Assembly (NCBI RefSeq): GCF_947488025.1
Contig: NZ_CANKYS010000007.1
Coordinates: forward strand, 124,001-188,000
Origin: an uncultured Nocardioides sp.
GTDB lineage: Bacteria > Actinomycetota > Actinomycetes > Propionibacteriales > Nocardioidaceae
DNA length: 64,000 nt
Direction: 5' to 3'
A program made the position numbers and the translations under genes. Positions 24,900 to 33,889 of this stretch are shown one piece after another (the first letter of the stretch is position 1; every line of letters begins with the position of its first letter). Below the pieces are notes generated by a model. The model had not been told where the DNA came from and did not search any database. It saw only the letters and a program-made list of their open reading frames with translations.

Positions 24900-26771
24900 T
24901 CATGTCAGCTCGCGGACGGGATAGCGCTGCGCGATGGCACCCTGGGCGGACCGGATCACGCCGAACGCGTCCCTGAGGTGCCGCTGCTCGAAGTGGCTGA
25001 GCACCGACGGGTCGACCCAGTTGTCGGCCGGTCTCCCTGCGCGGACCTGCTCGACCTGGTGGCGTAGCCGCAGGTGGGCGAGGAGCTCCCACGCGTCGCG
25101 CAGGTCGGCTCCCAGCGTGGGGCTGAGGCGACCGGCGGCCACGGCGTCCTCGAGCCGGGCGAGGGTCGACGTCGCTTCCGACCCGCACGCCAGCCCGTGC
25201 AGCCGCGCGATCTCGACGATGGTGTTGATCCCGCTCCGCTTCACGTCGAGCGTGTCGCGGTGCTCGCCGGACCGGTCCACGACCAAGCCGCGGAAGAACC
25301 CGAGCGGCGTGTGGTGCGACGCCGCGGCGGCGGCCAGGTGGGCCAGGAAGATCGGCGCGCCCTGTGCTGCCCGGCGCTGGACGGCGACCAGCTCGGCGGT
25401 CAGGCTCGGGTCGCCGTACTGGTGCCGCAGGTCGAAGAACACGCTGGCCTCCAGGATCGCCTTCGGGCCCGGCGTGCCGACCCAGCGCGCCACGTGGCCG
25501 CGCCAGGAGTCGAGGGGCTGGCGCCACCGGGGATTCGTGGCCATCTTGTCGCCCCGGCACCGCCGGTAGCCGACGGTCTCCAGCCCGCTCGCGACCAGCT
25601 CGGCGAGCTCGCGGAACCAGGGCGCGTGCAGGTCGGAGCGGTAGTCGTCGTGCAGCAGCAGCGCATGGTCCTGGTCGGGGGCGAGGGCCTGCTCGAAGCG
25701 TGCGCGCGAGCCCAGGGTCAGCCAGGCGTACGGCACCGGTGGCGCGCCGAGCTCGGCCTCGGCGAGGGCGATGAGTCGCTGCTCGATCGCGTCCCCGACG
25801 GCGGTGACGACCCGGCCGGCGTCGTGGGCGGACGTGCCCTGTCTGACGAGCCCGACGACGACCCAGGGCAGCCGGTTCGCCAGCTCCGCGACCGCGGCGA
25901 CGTCCGGCGCCTTGGTGAGGTCGCCGACGAGGAACACGGGGTTGGCCTGCTGGAGCCGGAGCAGGTCGGTGGCCGTGACCATGCCGGCCGGTCGACCGTC
26001 CTCGACCACGGGCAGGTGGTGGATGTTGCGGCGCACCATCTCGAGCAGGGCCTCCAGGGCCGGGGCGTCGGGGCGGGTCGTCGCCGGGTACGGCGTCATG
26101 ACCGCCGACACGGGGCTCGCCGGGTCCACGGCGGCGGCCAGCACCCGGGTGCGCAGGTCGCGGTCCGTCAGGATGCCGACGAGGCCCTGGCCGTCGGTCA
26201 CCAGCACCGAGGAGATCTGCTCCGCCGACATCAACCGCGCAGCCTCCAGGACGGAGCCGTCGGCGCGGATGCTGACGGGTGCGCGGCCCACGAGGTCGCC
26301 CACGGTGCTGGACAGCACCGATCGCTCCGCGCCGGTCACGTCCCGCCGTTGCCGGGCGACGGCCTCGCGCAGCCGTCCGGCGCGATGCTCGAAGAAGGCC
26401 GCGAAGTCGGCGTGCCCCGCGCGGAGCTGGTGGAACAGGTCGGCTCGGATGGCCAGGACCAGGGTGTCCTCGATTGCGCGGACGGTGACCGGCTGTGGAG
26501 CTCCGGTCGCCAGCGCGGCGCCGCCGATGCAGGTCCCGGCCGCGCCCCGCTCGACCAGCTCGTCGTCGCGGTTGCGGAGCTCGACGGCGCCCGACCTCAC
26601 CACCAGCAGCTCGACCGGGGTGCTGCCCTCGGCCAGCACCACGGTGCCGCGGCGGTGGTAGCCCACACCCAGTCGGGGCGGGATCGACTCGAGGACGGCA
26701 GCAGGGAGGGAGTCGAACGGTGCGTGGGCGGCGAGGAAGTCCCGGATCTCCGCGAGCTCGACGTGGGGCAC
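24900..26771 (-). CDS. cNMP-binding / CBS / DUF294 putative nucleotidyltransferase
   Basis: A 623-residue cytosolic protein. Residues 1-125 form a cyclic-nucleotide-binding beta-roll (RRGTVVLAEGSTPVELLVV). Residues about 150-285 hold two CBS repeats (SIRADGSVLEAARLM, GLVGILTDRDLRTRVL, HHLPVVEDGRPAGMVTATDLL). Next is the DUF294 GlnD-like transferase with GSRARFEQALAPDQDHAL, keeping the GS and D-x-D pattern, then DUF294_C. Such proteins commonly sit beside DUF4212/SSS symporters and are thought to regulate them. GTG 26771 overlaps nothing, but the dehydrogenase remnant lies immediately upstream. Confidence 0.88.
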   Translation of the reverse strand: MPHVELAEIRDFLAAHAPFDSLPAAVLESIPPRLGVGYHRRGTVVLAEGSTPVELLVVRSGAVELRNRDDELVERGAAGTCIGGAALATGAPQPVTVRAIEDTLVLAIRADLFHQLRAGHADFAAFFEHRAGRLREAVARQRRDVTGAERSVLSSTVGDLVGRAPVSIRADGSVLEAARLMSAEQISSVLVTDGQGLVGILTDRDLRTRVLAAAVDPASPVSAVMTPYPATTRPDAPALEALLEMVRRNIHHLPVVEDGRPAGMVTATDLLRLQQANPVFLVGDLTKAPDVAAVAELANRLPWVVVGLVRQGTSAHDAGRVVTAVGDAIEQRLIALAEAELGAPPVPYAWLTLGSRARFEQALAPDQDHALLLHDDYRSDLHAPWFRELAELVASGLETVGYRRCRGDKMATNPRWRQPLDSWRGHVARWVGTPGPKAILEASVFFDLRHQYGDPSLTAELVAVQRRAAQGAPIFLAHLAAAAASHHTPLGFFRGLVVDRSGEHRDTLDVKRSGINTIVEIARLHGLACGSEATSTLARLEDAVAAGRLSPTLGADLRDAWELLAHLRLRHQVEQVRAGRPADNWVDPSVLSHFEQRHLRDAFGVIRSAQGAIAQRYPVRELT

Positions 26772-26783
26772 CTACCCATCATG

Positions 26784-26828
26784 GCGCGAAGAGGTGCTCG
26801 CGCCGGTGCTCATGGTCGTGGCCGACGG
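26784..26828. repeat. 45-bp near-repeat, copy B (orphan dehydrogenase fragment)
   Basis: On the plus strand this reads REEVLAPVLMVVADG, a detached piece of an aldehyde dehydrogenase, 40 of 45 bases identical to 22079-22123. It occupies the 62-base gap between two minus-strand genes and has no coding role. Confidence 0.7.
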
Positions 26829-26833
26829 CTCAG

Positions 26834-27487
26834 TCACTCCTCCCCGAGGTGCGGGTCGGCCAGCAGGTACTGCGTGAGCTTCCCCTGGTGGGTGCGGTCG
26901 TGGTGGCGCACGGGCTCCGGGACCATGCGCCCCTCCGCGGCATCCCAGAAGCGGTCGACCCGCCGGGCCACGGCACGGGCGAGGTGACCCGCCACTCCCT
27001 GGTGCGGGATCCACGGGTGCGGGCGGGTGGGCGAGGCGAGCTCGGCGTGGTGGAGGCGCGCGCCGAGGTCCTCGGTGCCGTCGTCCTCGTCGAGCAGCGC
27101 CTCGGCGAGACGGCGTTCGAGGGCGAACACCGCGTCGATCTCGCGGTGCACCTCGGCCCAGATCTCGGGCCAGGGTCGGGTCAGGGCGTAGGTGGAGCCG
27201 TAGAGCCTGGCCTTCACCTGGGCGAGGGCCTCCTCGTAGGTGCGGCTGGCGATGAGGTAGTCGTGGGCGAGGTCGTGGCCACCGGGGAGGTCGCGCACGA
27301 GCGGCGCGATCGCGTCGACCATCGCCGCGTTGTGGCGGCTGGCCATGGCGAGGAAGGTGTCGATCGCGGTGTAGTGGTCGCGGGGGTGGCGCCGGTCGCC
27401 CCGCGCGCTGCTGGCCAGGGCGAGGCGGTGCCGGAGGTCGTGGTGGGTCGTTTCGAGGTCGTGGGCGAGCGTGATCACGGCGATCAT
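26834..27487 (-). CDS. hemerythrin-like helical protein
   Basis: A 217-residue helical protein, His-rich at spaced positions: LAHDLETTHHDLRHRL, DHYTAIDTFLAMASRHN, LPGGHDLAHDYL, then HREIDAVFALERRL. The H...HD..R and H..HY...D.FL..AS.H spacing recalls hemerythrin HHE domains, which bind a di-iron or haem-like cofactor, but the match is partial. AAGGAG directly abuts ATG 27487, so the true start may be GTG 27478, nine bases beyond it. The last 60 residues are polar. Function not established. Confidence 0.6.
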   Translation of the reverse strand: MIAVITLAHDLETTHHDLRHRLALASSARGDRRHPRDHYTAIDTFLAMASRHNAAMVDAIAPLVRDLPGGHDLAHDYLIASRTYEEALAQVKARLYGSTYALTRPWPEIWAEVHREIDAVFALERRLAEALLDEDDGTEDLGARLHHAELASPTRPHPWIPHQGVAGHLARAVARRVDRFWDAAEGRMVPEPVRHHDRTHQGKLTQYLLADPHLGEE

Positions 27488-27543
27488 CTCCTTGGGCGAG
27501 CCGTGTCCTTCCAGTCTCGCTCGCCCGGCAGCGGGCGCAAGGC

Positions 27544-27996
27544 CTACTGGCCGGTCCTCTCCCGTCGGCTCATCGGCACGTGCATGATCCCGTCCTCGTC
27601 GAACTCCGGCCCCGTCACCACGAAGCCGTAGCCCTCGTAGAAGGACGTCAGCCCGGTCTGGGCGTCGAGCCGCACCTCGCGGTCGCCGCACAGGGTCATC
27701 GCCTCGTGCATCATCAGGGCGGCCAGGCCACGCCCGCGCACGGTCGGTGCGACCACGACCCGACCGATGCGGGCCCACCCGCCGTCGTCGAGCACGCGCA
27801 GGGTGCCGACGACGCGGTCCCGGCCGTCCTCGTCGTCGAGCAGCACGACGTGACGGGTGGACTCCTCGAGGTCGCGGCCGTCGAGGTCGGGGTAGGGGCA
27901 GTCCTGCTCCACGACGAACACCTCCTGGCGCAGCCGCCACACGTCGTACGCCGTGCGCACCGGCAGGTCGTCGACGCGGGCCACCAGCACCCTCAT
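27544..27996 (-). CDS. ElaA-like GNAT N-acetyltransferase
   Basis: A 150-residue GNAT protein. WRLRQEVFVVEQDCPYPDLDGRD is split here as WRLRQEVFVVEQ and CPYPDLDGRD; together they are the ElaA signature. The acetyl-CoA pyrophosphate loop is RVVVAPTVRGRGLAALMM, followed by FYEGYGF. ElaA members are small cytosolic acetyltransferases of uncertain substrate. The ATG overlaps the stop of the esterase gene (ATGA), so the two are one operon. Confidence 0.85.
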   Translation of the reverse strand: MRVLVARVDDLPVRTAYDVWRLRQEVFVVEQDCPYPDLDGRDLEESTRHVVLLDDEDGRDRVVGTLRVLDDGGWARIGRVVVAPTVRGRGLAALMMHEAMTLCGDREVRLDAQTGLTSFYEGYGFVVTGPEFDEDGIMHVPMSRRERTGQ

Positions 27997-28904
27997 CTCA
28001 GGAACGCCCGCACCTGGCGGAAGGCGCGAGCGGCCTCGGGCACGAAGGGGAGCAGGCCGTAGACGTGGATCAGGTCGGGCTCCTCGATCGCGGTGAGGTC
28101 CCACCCGGCCTCCGCGGCCCGGCGGGCCAGCAGGCGGCAGCCGGGGGCGAGCAGGTCACGGGTGCCGTACAGCATCATCGCCCGCGGCAGCCCGGCGAGG
28201 TCGCCGAGCGCCGGCGACACCTCCGGGCGACCGAGCCCGTCGGCCGACCCGGCCCACCACGCGGCGTACGCCTGGGTCTTCCCGATGAACAGCCACGGGT
28301 CGATCGCGTCGGCGGCGAAGGTCTCGGGCGTCGAGGTGGTGAGGTCCACCCAGGGAGCGTGCAGCACCAACGACGACGCCTGCGGCAGGCCGCGGTCACG
28401 CATCGAGAGCGCCATCGCGAGCGCCAGCCCGCCGCCGGCGGAGTCGCCCGCCAGCACCGCACCGCCGTCGGAGCCCGCCCAGCGCGCGGCGTCCTCGACC
28501 AGCGCGTCGTGGGAGTCCTTCCACGTGTGCTCGGGGGCGAGCGGGTAGTCCGGCATCACGACACGCGCGCCGATCGCGTCGGCCAGGCGGGTGGCGTAGC
28601 GGACGTGGAAGGGGTCGATCGGCGCCATGTAGCCGCCACCGTGGACGTAGTAGAGCGTCCGGCTCGCCGGACGGCCGCGCGGCGTCAGGACGTGGCAGGG
28701 GAAGCCGATGTCGGTGACCGTGGCCTCCCAGTGCTGCGCGAAGCGCGGCACCACGCGGGTCGGCAGGGCCCGGTCGGGTCCCTGGTCGAGAGTGGCGTGC
28801 CACGCCTCGACGCGCGCCCGCTCGGTCGGCTCGTCGTCGAGCTCACGGGAGCGGCGCAGGACGGGCACGAGGCGGGCGAGGAGGTCGTGGCGACGGCTCG
28901 GCAT
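27993..28904 (-). CDS. alpha/beta hydrolase, HSL-type esterase
   Basis: A 303-residue esterase/lipase. The oxyanion motif YVHGGGYMAP, the nucleophile elbow LAGDSAGGGLAL, the acid Asp in YGTRDLLAPG and the catalytic His in LIHVYGLLPF form a complete triad of the hormone-sensitive-lipase family. No signal peptide. ATG 28904 is preferred because TACGCT lies 6 bases upstream. Its promoter is back to back with that of the thiamine operon. The substrate is probably a short-chain ester. Confidence 0.85.
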   Translation of the reverse strand: MPSRRHDLLARLVPVLRRSRELDDEPTERARVEAWHATLDQGPDRALPTRVVPRFAQHWEATVTDIGFPCHVLTPRGRPASRTLYYVHGGGYMAPIDPFHVRYATRLADAIGARVVMPDYPLAPEHTWKDSHDALVEDAARWAGSDGGAVLAGDSAGGGLALAMALSMRDRGLPQASSLVLHAPWVDLTTSTPETFAADAIDPWLFIGKTQAYAAWWAGSADGLGRPEVSPALGDLAGLPRAMMLYGTRDLLAPGCRLLARRAAEAGWDLTAIEEPDLIHVYGLLPFVPEAARAFRQVRAFLR

Positions 28905-28925
28905 GGAGGCAGCGTAGGGGGAGGC

Positions 28926-28931
28926 TAGGGT
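28926..28931 (+). promoter_or_regulatory. -10 box for the thiamine operon
   Basis: TAGGGT lies about 7 bases before the predicted 5' end of the TPP aptamer. A -35 element is not obvious. The opposing esterase -10 (TACGCT, minus strand 28916-28911) is about 10 bases away. Confidence 0.45.
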
Positions 28932-28941
28932 GGGACCACGA

Positions 28942-29030
28942 AGACAGGGGAGCACGCGCAGGCGTGCTGAGAGTGCGGACCAGCCGCAGACCCTCCGAAC
29001 CTGATCCGGTTAGCACCGGCGCAAGGGAGT
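28942..29030 (+). ncRNA. TPP riboswitch
   Basis: The conserved THI-element parts are in order: GGGGAGC, GCTGAGAGTGCGG, GACCCTCCGAACCTGATCCGG and TTAGCACCGGCGCAAGGGAG (the third listed at 20 bases or less as ACCCTCCGAACCTGATCCGG). The GGGAG at 29025-29029 is both the 3' strand of the closing helix and the Shine-Dalgarno of thiB, 5 bases before its ATG. Thiamine pyrophosphate would therefore hide the ribosome site. It precedes thiBPQ. Confidence 0.95.
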
Positions 29031-29034
29031 CAAG

Positions 29035-30138
29035 ATGAAGCACGTACGCGTCCGCGCTGCCCTCACGGCATCGATCCCGGCCCTCGCCTCGGCCCTGCTG
29101 CTGAGCAGCTGCAGCCTCGTGGGCAGCGGCGAGGAGCCCCGGGCCACGGAGTCGCCAGCCCCATCGGACGGGACCGGCGAGAGTGCCGAGACCGGGGGAC
29201 CGGTCGTTCTCGCCACGCACGAGTCGTTCCACCTGCCGAAGAAGCTGGTGCGGGCCTTCGAGGCCGAGACCGGCTACGACCTCGAGGTCCGCGCCGCGGG
29301 CGACGCCGGCACCCTGGCCACCAAGCTCAGCCTCACCGCCGACAACCCGATCGCCGACGCGGCGTTCGGCATCGACAACACCTTCGCGTCCCGCCCGCTC
29401 GGCGAGGGCGCCTTCGCCGAGGTGACCACGACGGCGACCCCGCCCGAGGAGTACGCCCTGCCCGAGGGCGGCGACCGGCTCGTGCCGATCGACTCGGCCA
29501 ACGTCTGCGTCAACGTCGACACCACCTGGTTCGAGCAGGAGGGCGTCGAGCCGCCGCGCACCCTCGAGGACCTCGCCGACGAGCAGTACGCCGACCTCCT
29601 CGTCACCCCGGGGGCCTCGACCAGCAGCCCCGGCATGGCGTTCTTCCTGGCCACCGTCGCTGCCTTCGGCGACGACTGGCCGGACTACTGGACCGACCTG
29701 CTCGACAACGGGGCCAAGGTCGTCGACGGCTGGGAGGACGCCTACTACGGCGACTTCACCGCCGGCTCGGACAACGGCACCCGGCCGATCGTCGTGTCCT
29801 ACGACTCCTCGCCCGCCTTCACCGTCGACGGCGGCGAGTCCACGACGGCGGCCCTGCTCGACACCTGCTTCCGCCAGGTGGAGTACGCCGGCGTGCTGGC
29901 GGGCGCCGACAACCCCGAGGGCGCCGCGGCGCTGGTCGACTGGATGCTCAGCGACGAGGTGCAGAGCGCGCTGCCGGAGTCGATGTACGTCTTCCCGGTC
30001 ATGCCGGGCGCGACGGTCCCCGAGGACTGGGCCGCCTTCGCCCCGCAGCCCAGCGACCCCTACGAGGTCGACCCCGCCGACGTCGACGCCAACCGCGAGC
30101 AGTGGCTGACCGAGTGGACCGACGTCATCTCCCGATGA
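29035..30138 (+). CDS. thiB: thiamine ABC transporter substrate-binding lipoprotein
   Basis: A 367-residue lipoprotein. The signal peptide ends at lipobox LLSSC (Cys26), followed by a short Ser/Glu/Pro linker. The mature domain has VVLATHESFHLPKKLVRAFE, AFGIDNTFASRPL, VPIDSANVCVNVDTTWFE and LLVTPGASTSSPGMAFFL, the pattern of thiamine/TPP-binding ThiB proteins. The TPP riboswitch directly upstream confirms the ligand class. The stop overlaps the permease start by 4 bp. Confidence 0.93.
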   Translation: MKHVRVRAALTASIPALASALLLSSCSLVGSGEEPRATESPAPSDGTGESAETGGPVVLATHESFHLPKKLVRAFEAETGYDLEVRAAGDAGTLATKLSLTADNPIADAAFGIDNTFASRPLGEGAFAEVTTTATPPEEYALPEGGDRLVPIDSANVCVNVDTTWFEQEGVEPPRTLEDLADEQYADLLVTPGASTSSPGMAFFLATVAAFGDDWPDYWTDLLDNGAKVVDGWEDAYYGDFTAGSDNGTRPIVVSYDSSPAFTVDGGESTTAALLDTCFRQVEYAGVLAGADNPEGAAALVDWMLSDEVQSALPESMYVFPVMPGATVPEDWAAFAPQPSDPYEVDPADVDANREQWLTEWTDVISR

Positions 30139-31784
30139 CGTCACCCCAGGCCCGCCGCCTGCTGGCCCTCGTCCTCCTCGCCGCGGGCCCCGTCCTGGTG
30201 CTCGGCGCGCTGTTCGTGCTGCCGGTGGCCGGCATGGTCGCCGAGGGCTTCGTGGTCGACGGCCAGTTCGCGCCGGGGGCGGTCCTCGACGTCCTCGCGC
30301 GTCCCCGGGTGCACCGGGTCGCCTGGTTCACCGTGTGGACCTCCGGCCTCGCGACGGTGCTGGCGGTCGTCCTCGGCCTGCCGGCGGCGTACGCCCTGCA
30401 CCGGCTCGCGCTGCCCGGACGCGCGGCGGTGCGCGCAGCACTGCTGGTGCCGTTCGTGCTGCCGACGGTCGTGGTCGGCGTGGCGTTCCGCCAGCTGCTG
30501 GGGGAGGGCGGCCCCCTCGGCTTCCTCGGCCTGGACGGCACGCCCGTCGCCATCGTGCTCGGCCTGGTCTTCTTCAACGTCGCCGTCGTGGTGCGCACCG
30601 TCGGCGTCGCGTGGGAGTCGCTCGACCCCCGCCCCGGGCAGGCCGCGGCTGCCCTCGGCGCCACGCCGTGGCAGGTGCTGCGCACCGTCACCCTGCCGGC
30701 GCTGCGGCCCGCGATCGTCGGCGCCGCGAGCATCGTCTTCCTCTTCTGCGCGACCGCCTTCGGCATCGTGCTCACCCTCGGCGGCGTCCGGCACGCGACC
30801 ATCGAGACCGAGATCTACCTGCTCACCACCACCGTCTTCGACCTGCAGGCAGCCGCCGCGCTGTCGGTGCTGCAGATCGTGGCCGTCGTGTGCCTGCTCG
30901 CCCTCGCCGCCCGGCTGCGCGCGACCCCCGACCCGACGACCCAGCGTGCCGTGGCGCCCGTGCGGGCCGTACGCCGCTCCGACGCGCCGGTCGTCGTCGC
31001 GACCGTGCTGGTGCTGGTCGCGATGCTGCTGCCCATCCTCACGCTCGTGCTCGGCTCGCTGAGCGTCGGCGACGGCTGGGGCCTGGACAACTACCGCGCG
31101 CTCACCACGACCGGCGAGGACCAGGCGCTGCTCGTGCCGGTCACCACCGCCCTCGCGACCAGCCTGCGCACGGCAGTCGACGCGACGTGGATGGCGCTGC
31201 TGGTGGGGGGATCCGTGGCGCTGATCGTCACGCGGCGCTCGCACTTCGTCGCCGAGCGCCGGCTGCGCTCGACCCTCGACGGCCTCTTCATGCTGCCCCT
31301 GGGCGTGAGCGCCGTGACCCTCGGCTTCGGCTTCCTCATCACCCTCGACGAGCCGCCGCTCGACCTGCGCGACTCCCCGCTGCTGGTCCCGATGGCGCAG
31401 GCGCTCGTCGCCCTGCCGCTCGTCGTGCGGACCCTCACGCCGGTGCTCGGCGGCATCGACGACCAGCAGCGGCAGGCGGCCGCCTCCCTGGGCGCCTCGC
31501 CGTGGCGGACCCTGCTCACCGTCGACCTGCCGGTGGCGTGGAAGCCGATGCTGGCCGCCAGCGGGTTCGCGTTCGCCGCGTCGCTGGGGGAGTTCGGGGC
31601 GACGTCGTTCCTCGCCCGTGACACCGACCCGACCCTGCCGGTCGTCATCTTCCGGTTGATCGGCCATCCCGGAGCGATGAACTACGGCATGGCGCTCGCC
31701 GCCTCGGTCGTCCTCGCCGTCGCGACCGCTGCGGTGATGCTGGCCGTCGAGCGCTTGCGCGTGCCGGGTGTGGGAGCGTTCTAG
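30135..31784 (+). CDS. thiP: thiamine ABC transporter permease (fused, two halves)
   Basis: A 549-residue membrane protein with about 12 helices and two permease domains, each with an EAA loop: AAAALGATPWQVLRTVTLPA (approximately residues 170-190) and QAAASLGASPWRTLLTVDLP (approximately 450-470). This double-domain layout is that of ThiP. ATG 30135 overlaps the thiB stop (ATGA). It forms the membrane channel for thiamine uptake. Confidence 0.92.
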   Translation: MTSPQARRLLALVLLAAGPVLVLGALFVLPVAGMVAEGFVVDGQFAPGAVLDVLARPRVHRVAWFTVWTSGLATVLAVVLGLPAAYALHRLALPGRAAVRAALLVPFVLPTVVVGVAFRQLLGEGGPLGFLGLDGTPVAIVLGLVFFNVAVVVRTVGVAWESLDPRPGQAAAALGATPWQVLRTVTLPALRPAIVGAASIVFLFCATAFGIVLTLGGVRHATIETEIYLLTTTVFDLQAAAALSVLQIVAVVCLLALAARLRATPDPTTQRAVAPVRAVRRSDAPVVVATVLVLVAMLLPILTLVLGSLSVGDGWGLDNYRALTTTGEDQALLVPVTTALATSLRTAVDATWMALLVGGSVALIVTRRSHFVAERRLRSTLDGLFMLPLGVSAVTLGFGFLITLDEPPLDLRDSPLLVPMAQALVALPLVVRTLTPVLGGIDDQQRQAAASLGASPWRTLLTVDLPVAWKPMLAASGFAFAASLGEFGATSFLARDTDPTLPVVIFRLIGHPGAMNYGMALAASVVLAVATAAVMLAVERLRVPGVGAF

Positions 31785-31788
31785 CGCC

Positions 31789-32790
31789 ATGCTCCAGCTC
31801 ACCGACGTCACCGTGCGCTACGGCGACACCGCGGCCGTGGACCACGTGTCCCTCGACCTCGCGCCGGGGCAGGTGCTCGCCGTGCTCGGTCCGTCGGGCT
31901 GCGGCAAGTCCACGCTGCTGCGCGCCGTCGCCGGTCTCGAGCCGCTCGACGCCGGCTCGATCTCGTGGGACGGCGCCGACCTCGCCGGCGTGCCCACCCA
32001 CAAGCGCGGCTTCGCGCTGATGTTCCAGGACGGGCAGCTCTTCGCCCACCTCACCGTCGCCCGCAACGTCGCCTACGCCCTGCGCCTGCGTCGTACGCCG
32101 TCGGCCCGCCTCGCCGAGCGGGTGCGCGAGCTGCTCGAGCTCGTCGGCCTCGCCGGGTACGACGACCGGCTCCCCGGCACGCTCTCCGGGGGCGAGCGGC
32201 AGCGCGTCGCCCTCGCGCGCGCCCTGGCCGTCGAGCCACGGCTGATCCTGCTCGACGAGCCGCTGTCGGCGCTCGACGCGTCCCTGCGCGAGCGACTCGC
32301 CGGCGACCTGCGCGAGATCCTCCACGCCGCCGGCACCACGGCCCTGCTGGTCACGCACGACCACGAGGAGGCCTTCGCGCTCGCCGACCGGCTCGCGGTG
32401 ATGCGGGCGGGCCACGTCGTGCAGCAGGGCGCGATCGATGAGGTGTGGCGCGAGCCGGTCGACGAGGAGACCGCCCTGTTCCTCGGCTACGCCCGCGTGC
32501 TGCGCGACCAGGCGGCGCGGCGGGTGCTGGACGCCGCCGGGCTGCCGTCGGCGTACGCCGTCGCGCTCCGCCGCTCGGCCCTCGTCGTCGACGACGACGG
32601 CCCTCTGCGCGCTGTCGTCGAGTCCGCCCGGGTGACGCCCGAGCTCGTGCGGCTCGTGGTCGGGGTCGAGGGCGTCGGCACCGTCGACGCCGTCGGACCG
32701 CTCGGTGGCCGGATCGCTCCCGGCGACGAGGTGTCGCTGCGCGTCGACGTGACCCGGCTCGCTGTGCCGCCGATCACGGCCCGGTCGTGA
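31789..32790 (+). CDS. thiQ: thiamine ABC transporter ATP-binding protein
   Basis: A 333-residue ABC ATPase with Walker A GPSGCGKST, Q-loop MFQDGQLF, signature LSGGERQR, Walker B LILLDEPLSALD and switch VTHDHEEAFALAD. About 110 residues after the ATPase core form an extra regulatory-type domain, as in longer actinobacterial homologues. It starts 4 bases after the thiP stop and energises the ThiBP importer. Confidence 0.92.
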   Translation: MLQLTDVTVRYGDTAAVDHVSLDLAPGQVLAVLGPSGCGKSTLLRAVAGLEPLDAGSISWDGADLAGVPTHKRGFALMFQDGQLFAHLTVARNVAYALRLRRTPSARLAERVRELLELVGLAGYDDRLPGTLSGGERQRVALARALAVEPRLILLDEPLSALDASLRERLAGDLREILHAAGTTALLVTHDHEEAFALADRLAVMRAGHVVQQGAIDEVWREPVDEETALFLGYARVLRDQAARRVLDAAGLPSAYAVALRRSALVVDDDGPLRAVVESARVTPELVRLVVGVEGVGTVDAVGPLGGRIAPGDEVSLRVDVTRLAVPPITARS

Positions 32791-32798
32791 CCCGTCCC

Positions 32799-32804
32799 TA
32801 GACT
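32799..32804 (+). promoter_or_regulatory. -10 box for the PAP2-family gene, leaderless
   Basis: TAGACT lies 7 bases before GTG 32812, with no Shine-Dalgarno, in the 21-base gap after thiQ. This would give a separate leaderless message. Confidence 0.45.
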
Positions 32805-32811
32805 GACGTCC

Positions 32812-33858
32812 GTGTACAGACCGGCCTATGCCCTGCTCGTGGGAGTCGCCGCCACCATGGGTGCGCTGGCGGTCACGGCCGCGCTCGTGCTCGACCGGCG
32901 ACTGGTGGACCCCGAGGGCTTCCTCGGCCCGGCCTGGCTGCGCCTGCCCCTGCTGATCCTGGGCGCCTTCCTGCTCGACCTGCTGCCGCGGGCGCTGTGG
33001 TACTCGCGGATGAAGCCGGCGCTCATGCCCGACATCGTGCGCGAGCGCATCCGCACCCACTGGGACCGCGAACGCATCACCCTCGTGGTGCTCGGGCTCG
33101 TGGCCTTCTACATCACCTACGTCTCCTACCGGAACCTCAAGTCGTTCCTCCCCTTCATCATGGGCGAGGACAAGTACGACCGCGAGCTGCACCTGGTCGA
33201 CCGAGCCCTGATGTTCGGGCACGAGCCGGCGACGATCCTGCACACGATCTTCGGCGCCGGGTTCTCGGCCCACATCCTCTCCACGATCTACCTGTGGTTC
33301 CTGCCGCTCGTGCCGCTGGCACTCGCCGCCTGGCTGGTGTGGTCGCGCAACATCACCTTCGGCTACTGGTTCGCCACCTCGCAGTGCCTGGCCTGGTCGC
33401 TCGGCACCGCGTCCTACTTCGCGCTGCCGACCCTCGGCCCCGGCTTCCAGTACAGCTACCTCTACGCCGACCTCCCCGACACCGGGTCGAGCGCGTTGAT
33501 GGAGTCGCTGTTCTACGGACGCAAGGGGGTCATCCGCGACGGCGCGGAGGGAGCCGTGCAGTCCGTGGCCGGCTTCGCCTCGCTCCACGTCGCGATCACC
33601 CTGCTCGTCGCGCTGATGGTGCAGTACACGCTGCGCAACCGGATCCTGCACATCGTGTTCTGGGCCAACTTCGCCATCACCGTCGTGGCGACCCTCTACT
33701 TCGGCTGGCACTACATCGCCGACGACCTCGCCGGCGTCGTCATCGCCCTCTTCGCCTTCTGGCTCGGCGGGTTGGCCAGCGGGCAGAAGTTCGACAGACG
33801 GGGGTTGTCGAGCCACCCCACCTCTACGACCAGCCAGGTCCCCGTCGACGCCGAGTGA
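32812..33858 (+). CDS. PAP2-family membrane phosphatase / inositol-phosphotransferase-like
   Basis: A 348-residue membrane protein with six or so helices. The catalytic PAP2 histidines appear as VAGFASLHVAI and FGWHYIADDLAG. The layout is that of the PAP2_3 (Aur1/Ipt1-like) group, in which a lipid phosphate or phosphoinositol group is removed or transferred at the outer membrane face. The substrate may be a phosphatidylinositol-related lipid. GTG start with TAGACT 7 bases upstream. Confidence 0.82.
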   Translation: MYRPAYALLVGVAATMGALAVTAALVLDRRLVDPEGFLGPAWLRLPLLILGAFLLDLLPRALWYSRMKPALMPDIVRERIRTHWDRERITLVVLGLVAFYITYVSYRNLKSFLPFIMGEDKYDRELHLVDRALMFGHEPATILHTIFGAGFSAHILSTIYLWFLPLVPLALAAWLVWSRNITFGYWFATSQCLAWSLGTASYFALPTLGPGFQYSYLYADLPDTGSSALMESLFYGRKGVIRDGAEGAVQSVAGFASLHVAITLLVALMVQYTLRNRILHIVFWANFAITVVATLYFGWHYIADDLAGVVIALFAFWLGGLASGQKFDRRGLSSHPTSTTSQVPVDAE

Positions 33859-33871
33859 CCCGCCATCCGCG

Positions 33872-33889
33872 AACTACATCGATGTAGTT
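33872..33889. promoter_or_regulatory. perfect 18-bp palindrome upstream of the NlpC/P60 gene
   Basis: AACTACATCGATGTAGTT is a perfect 18-bp palindrome, much more AT-rich than the surroundings, 135 bases before the hydrolase start. A dimeric regulator site is likely, but the protein is unknown. A second, weaker repeat GGGAA-N4-TTCCC lies at 33926-33939. Confidence 0.6.

Noticed and set aside
24847..25560. Separate minus-strand gene downstream of the CBS/DUF294 protein
   Set aside because: A frame-shifted shadow of that gene; Arg/Pro-rich with no motif.
33872..33889. BlaI/CopY-type operator
   Set aside because: The TACA and TGTA half-sites are 4 bases apart, not the 2 of the mycobacterial BlaI site; no blaI gene nearby.
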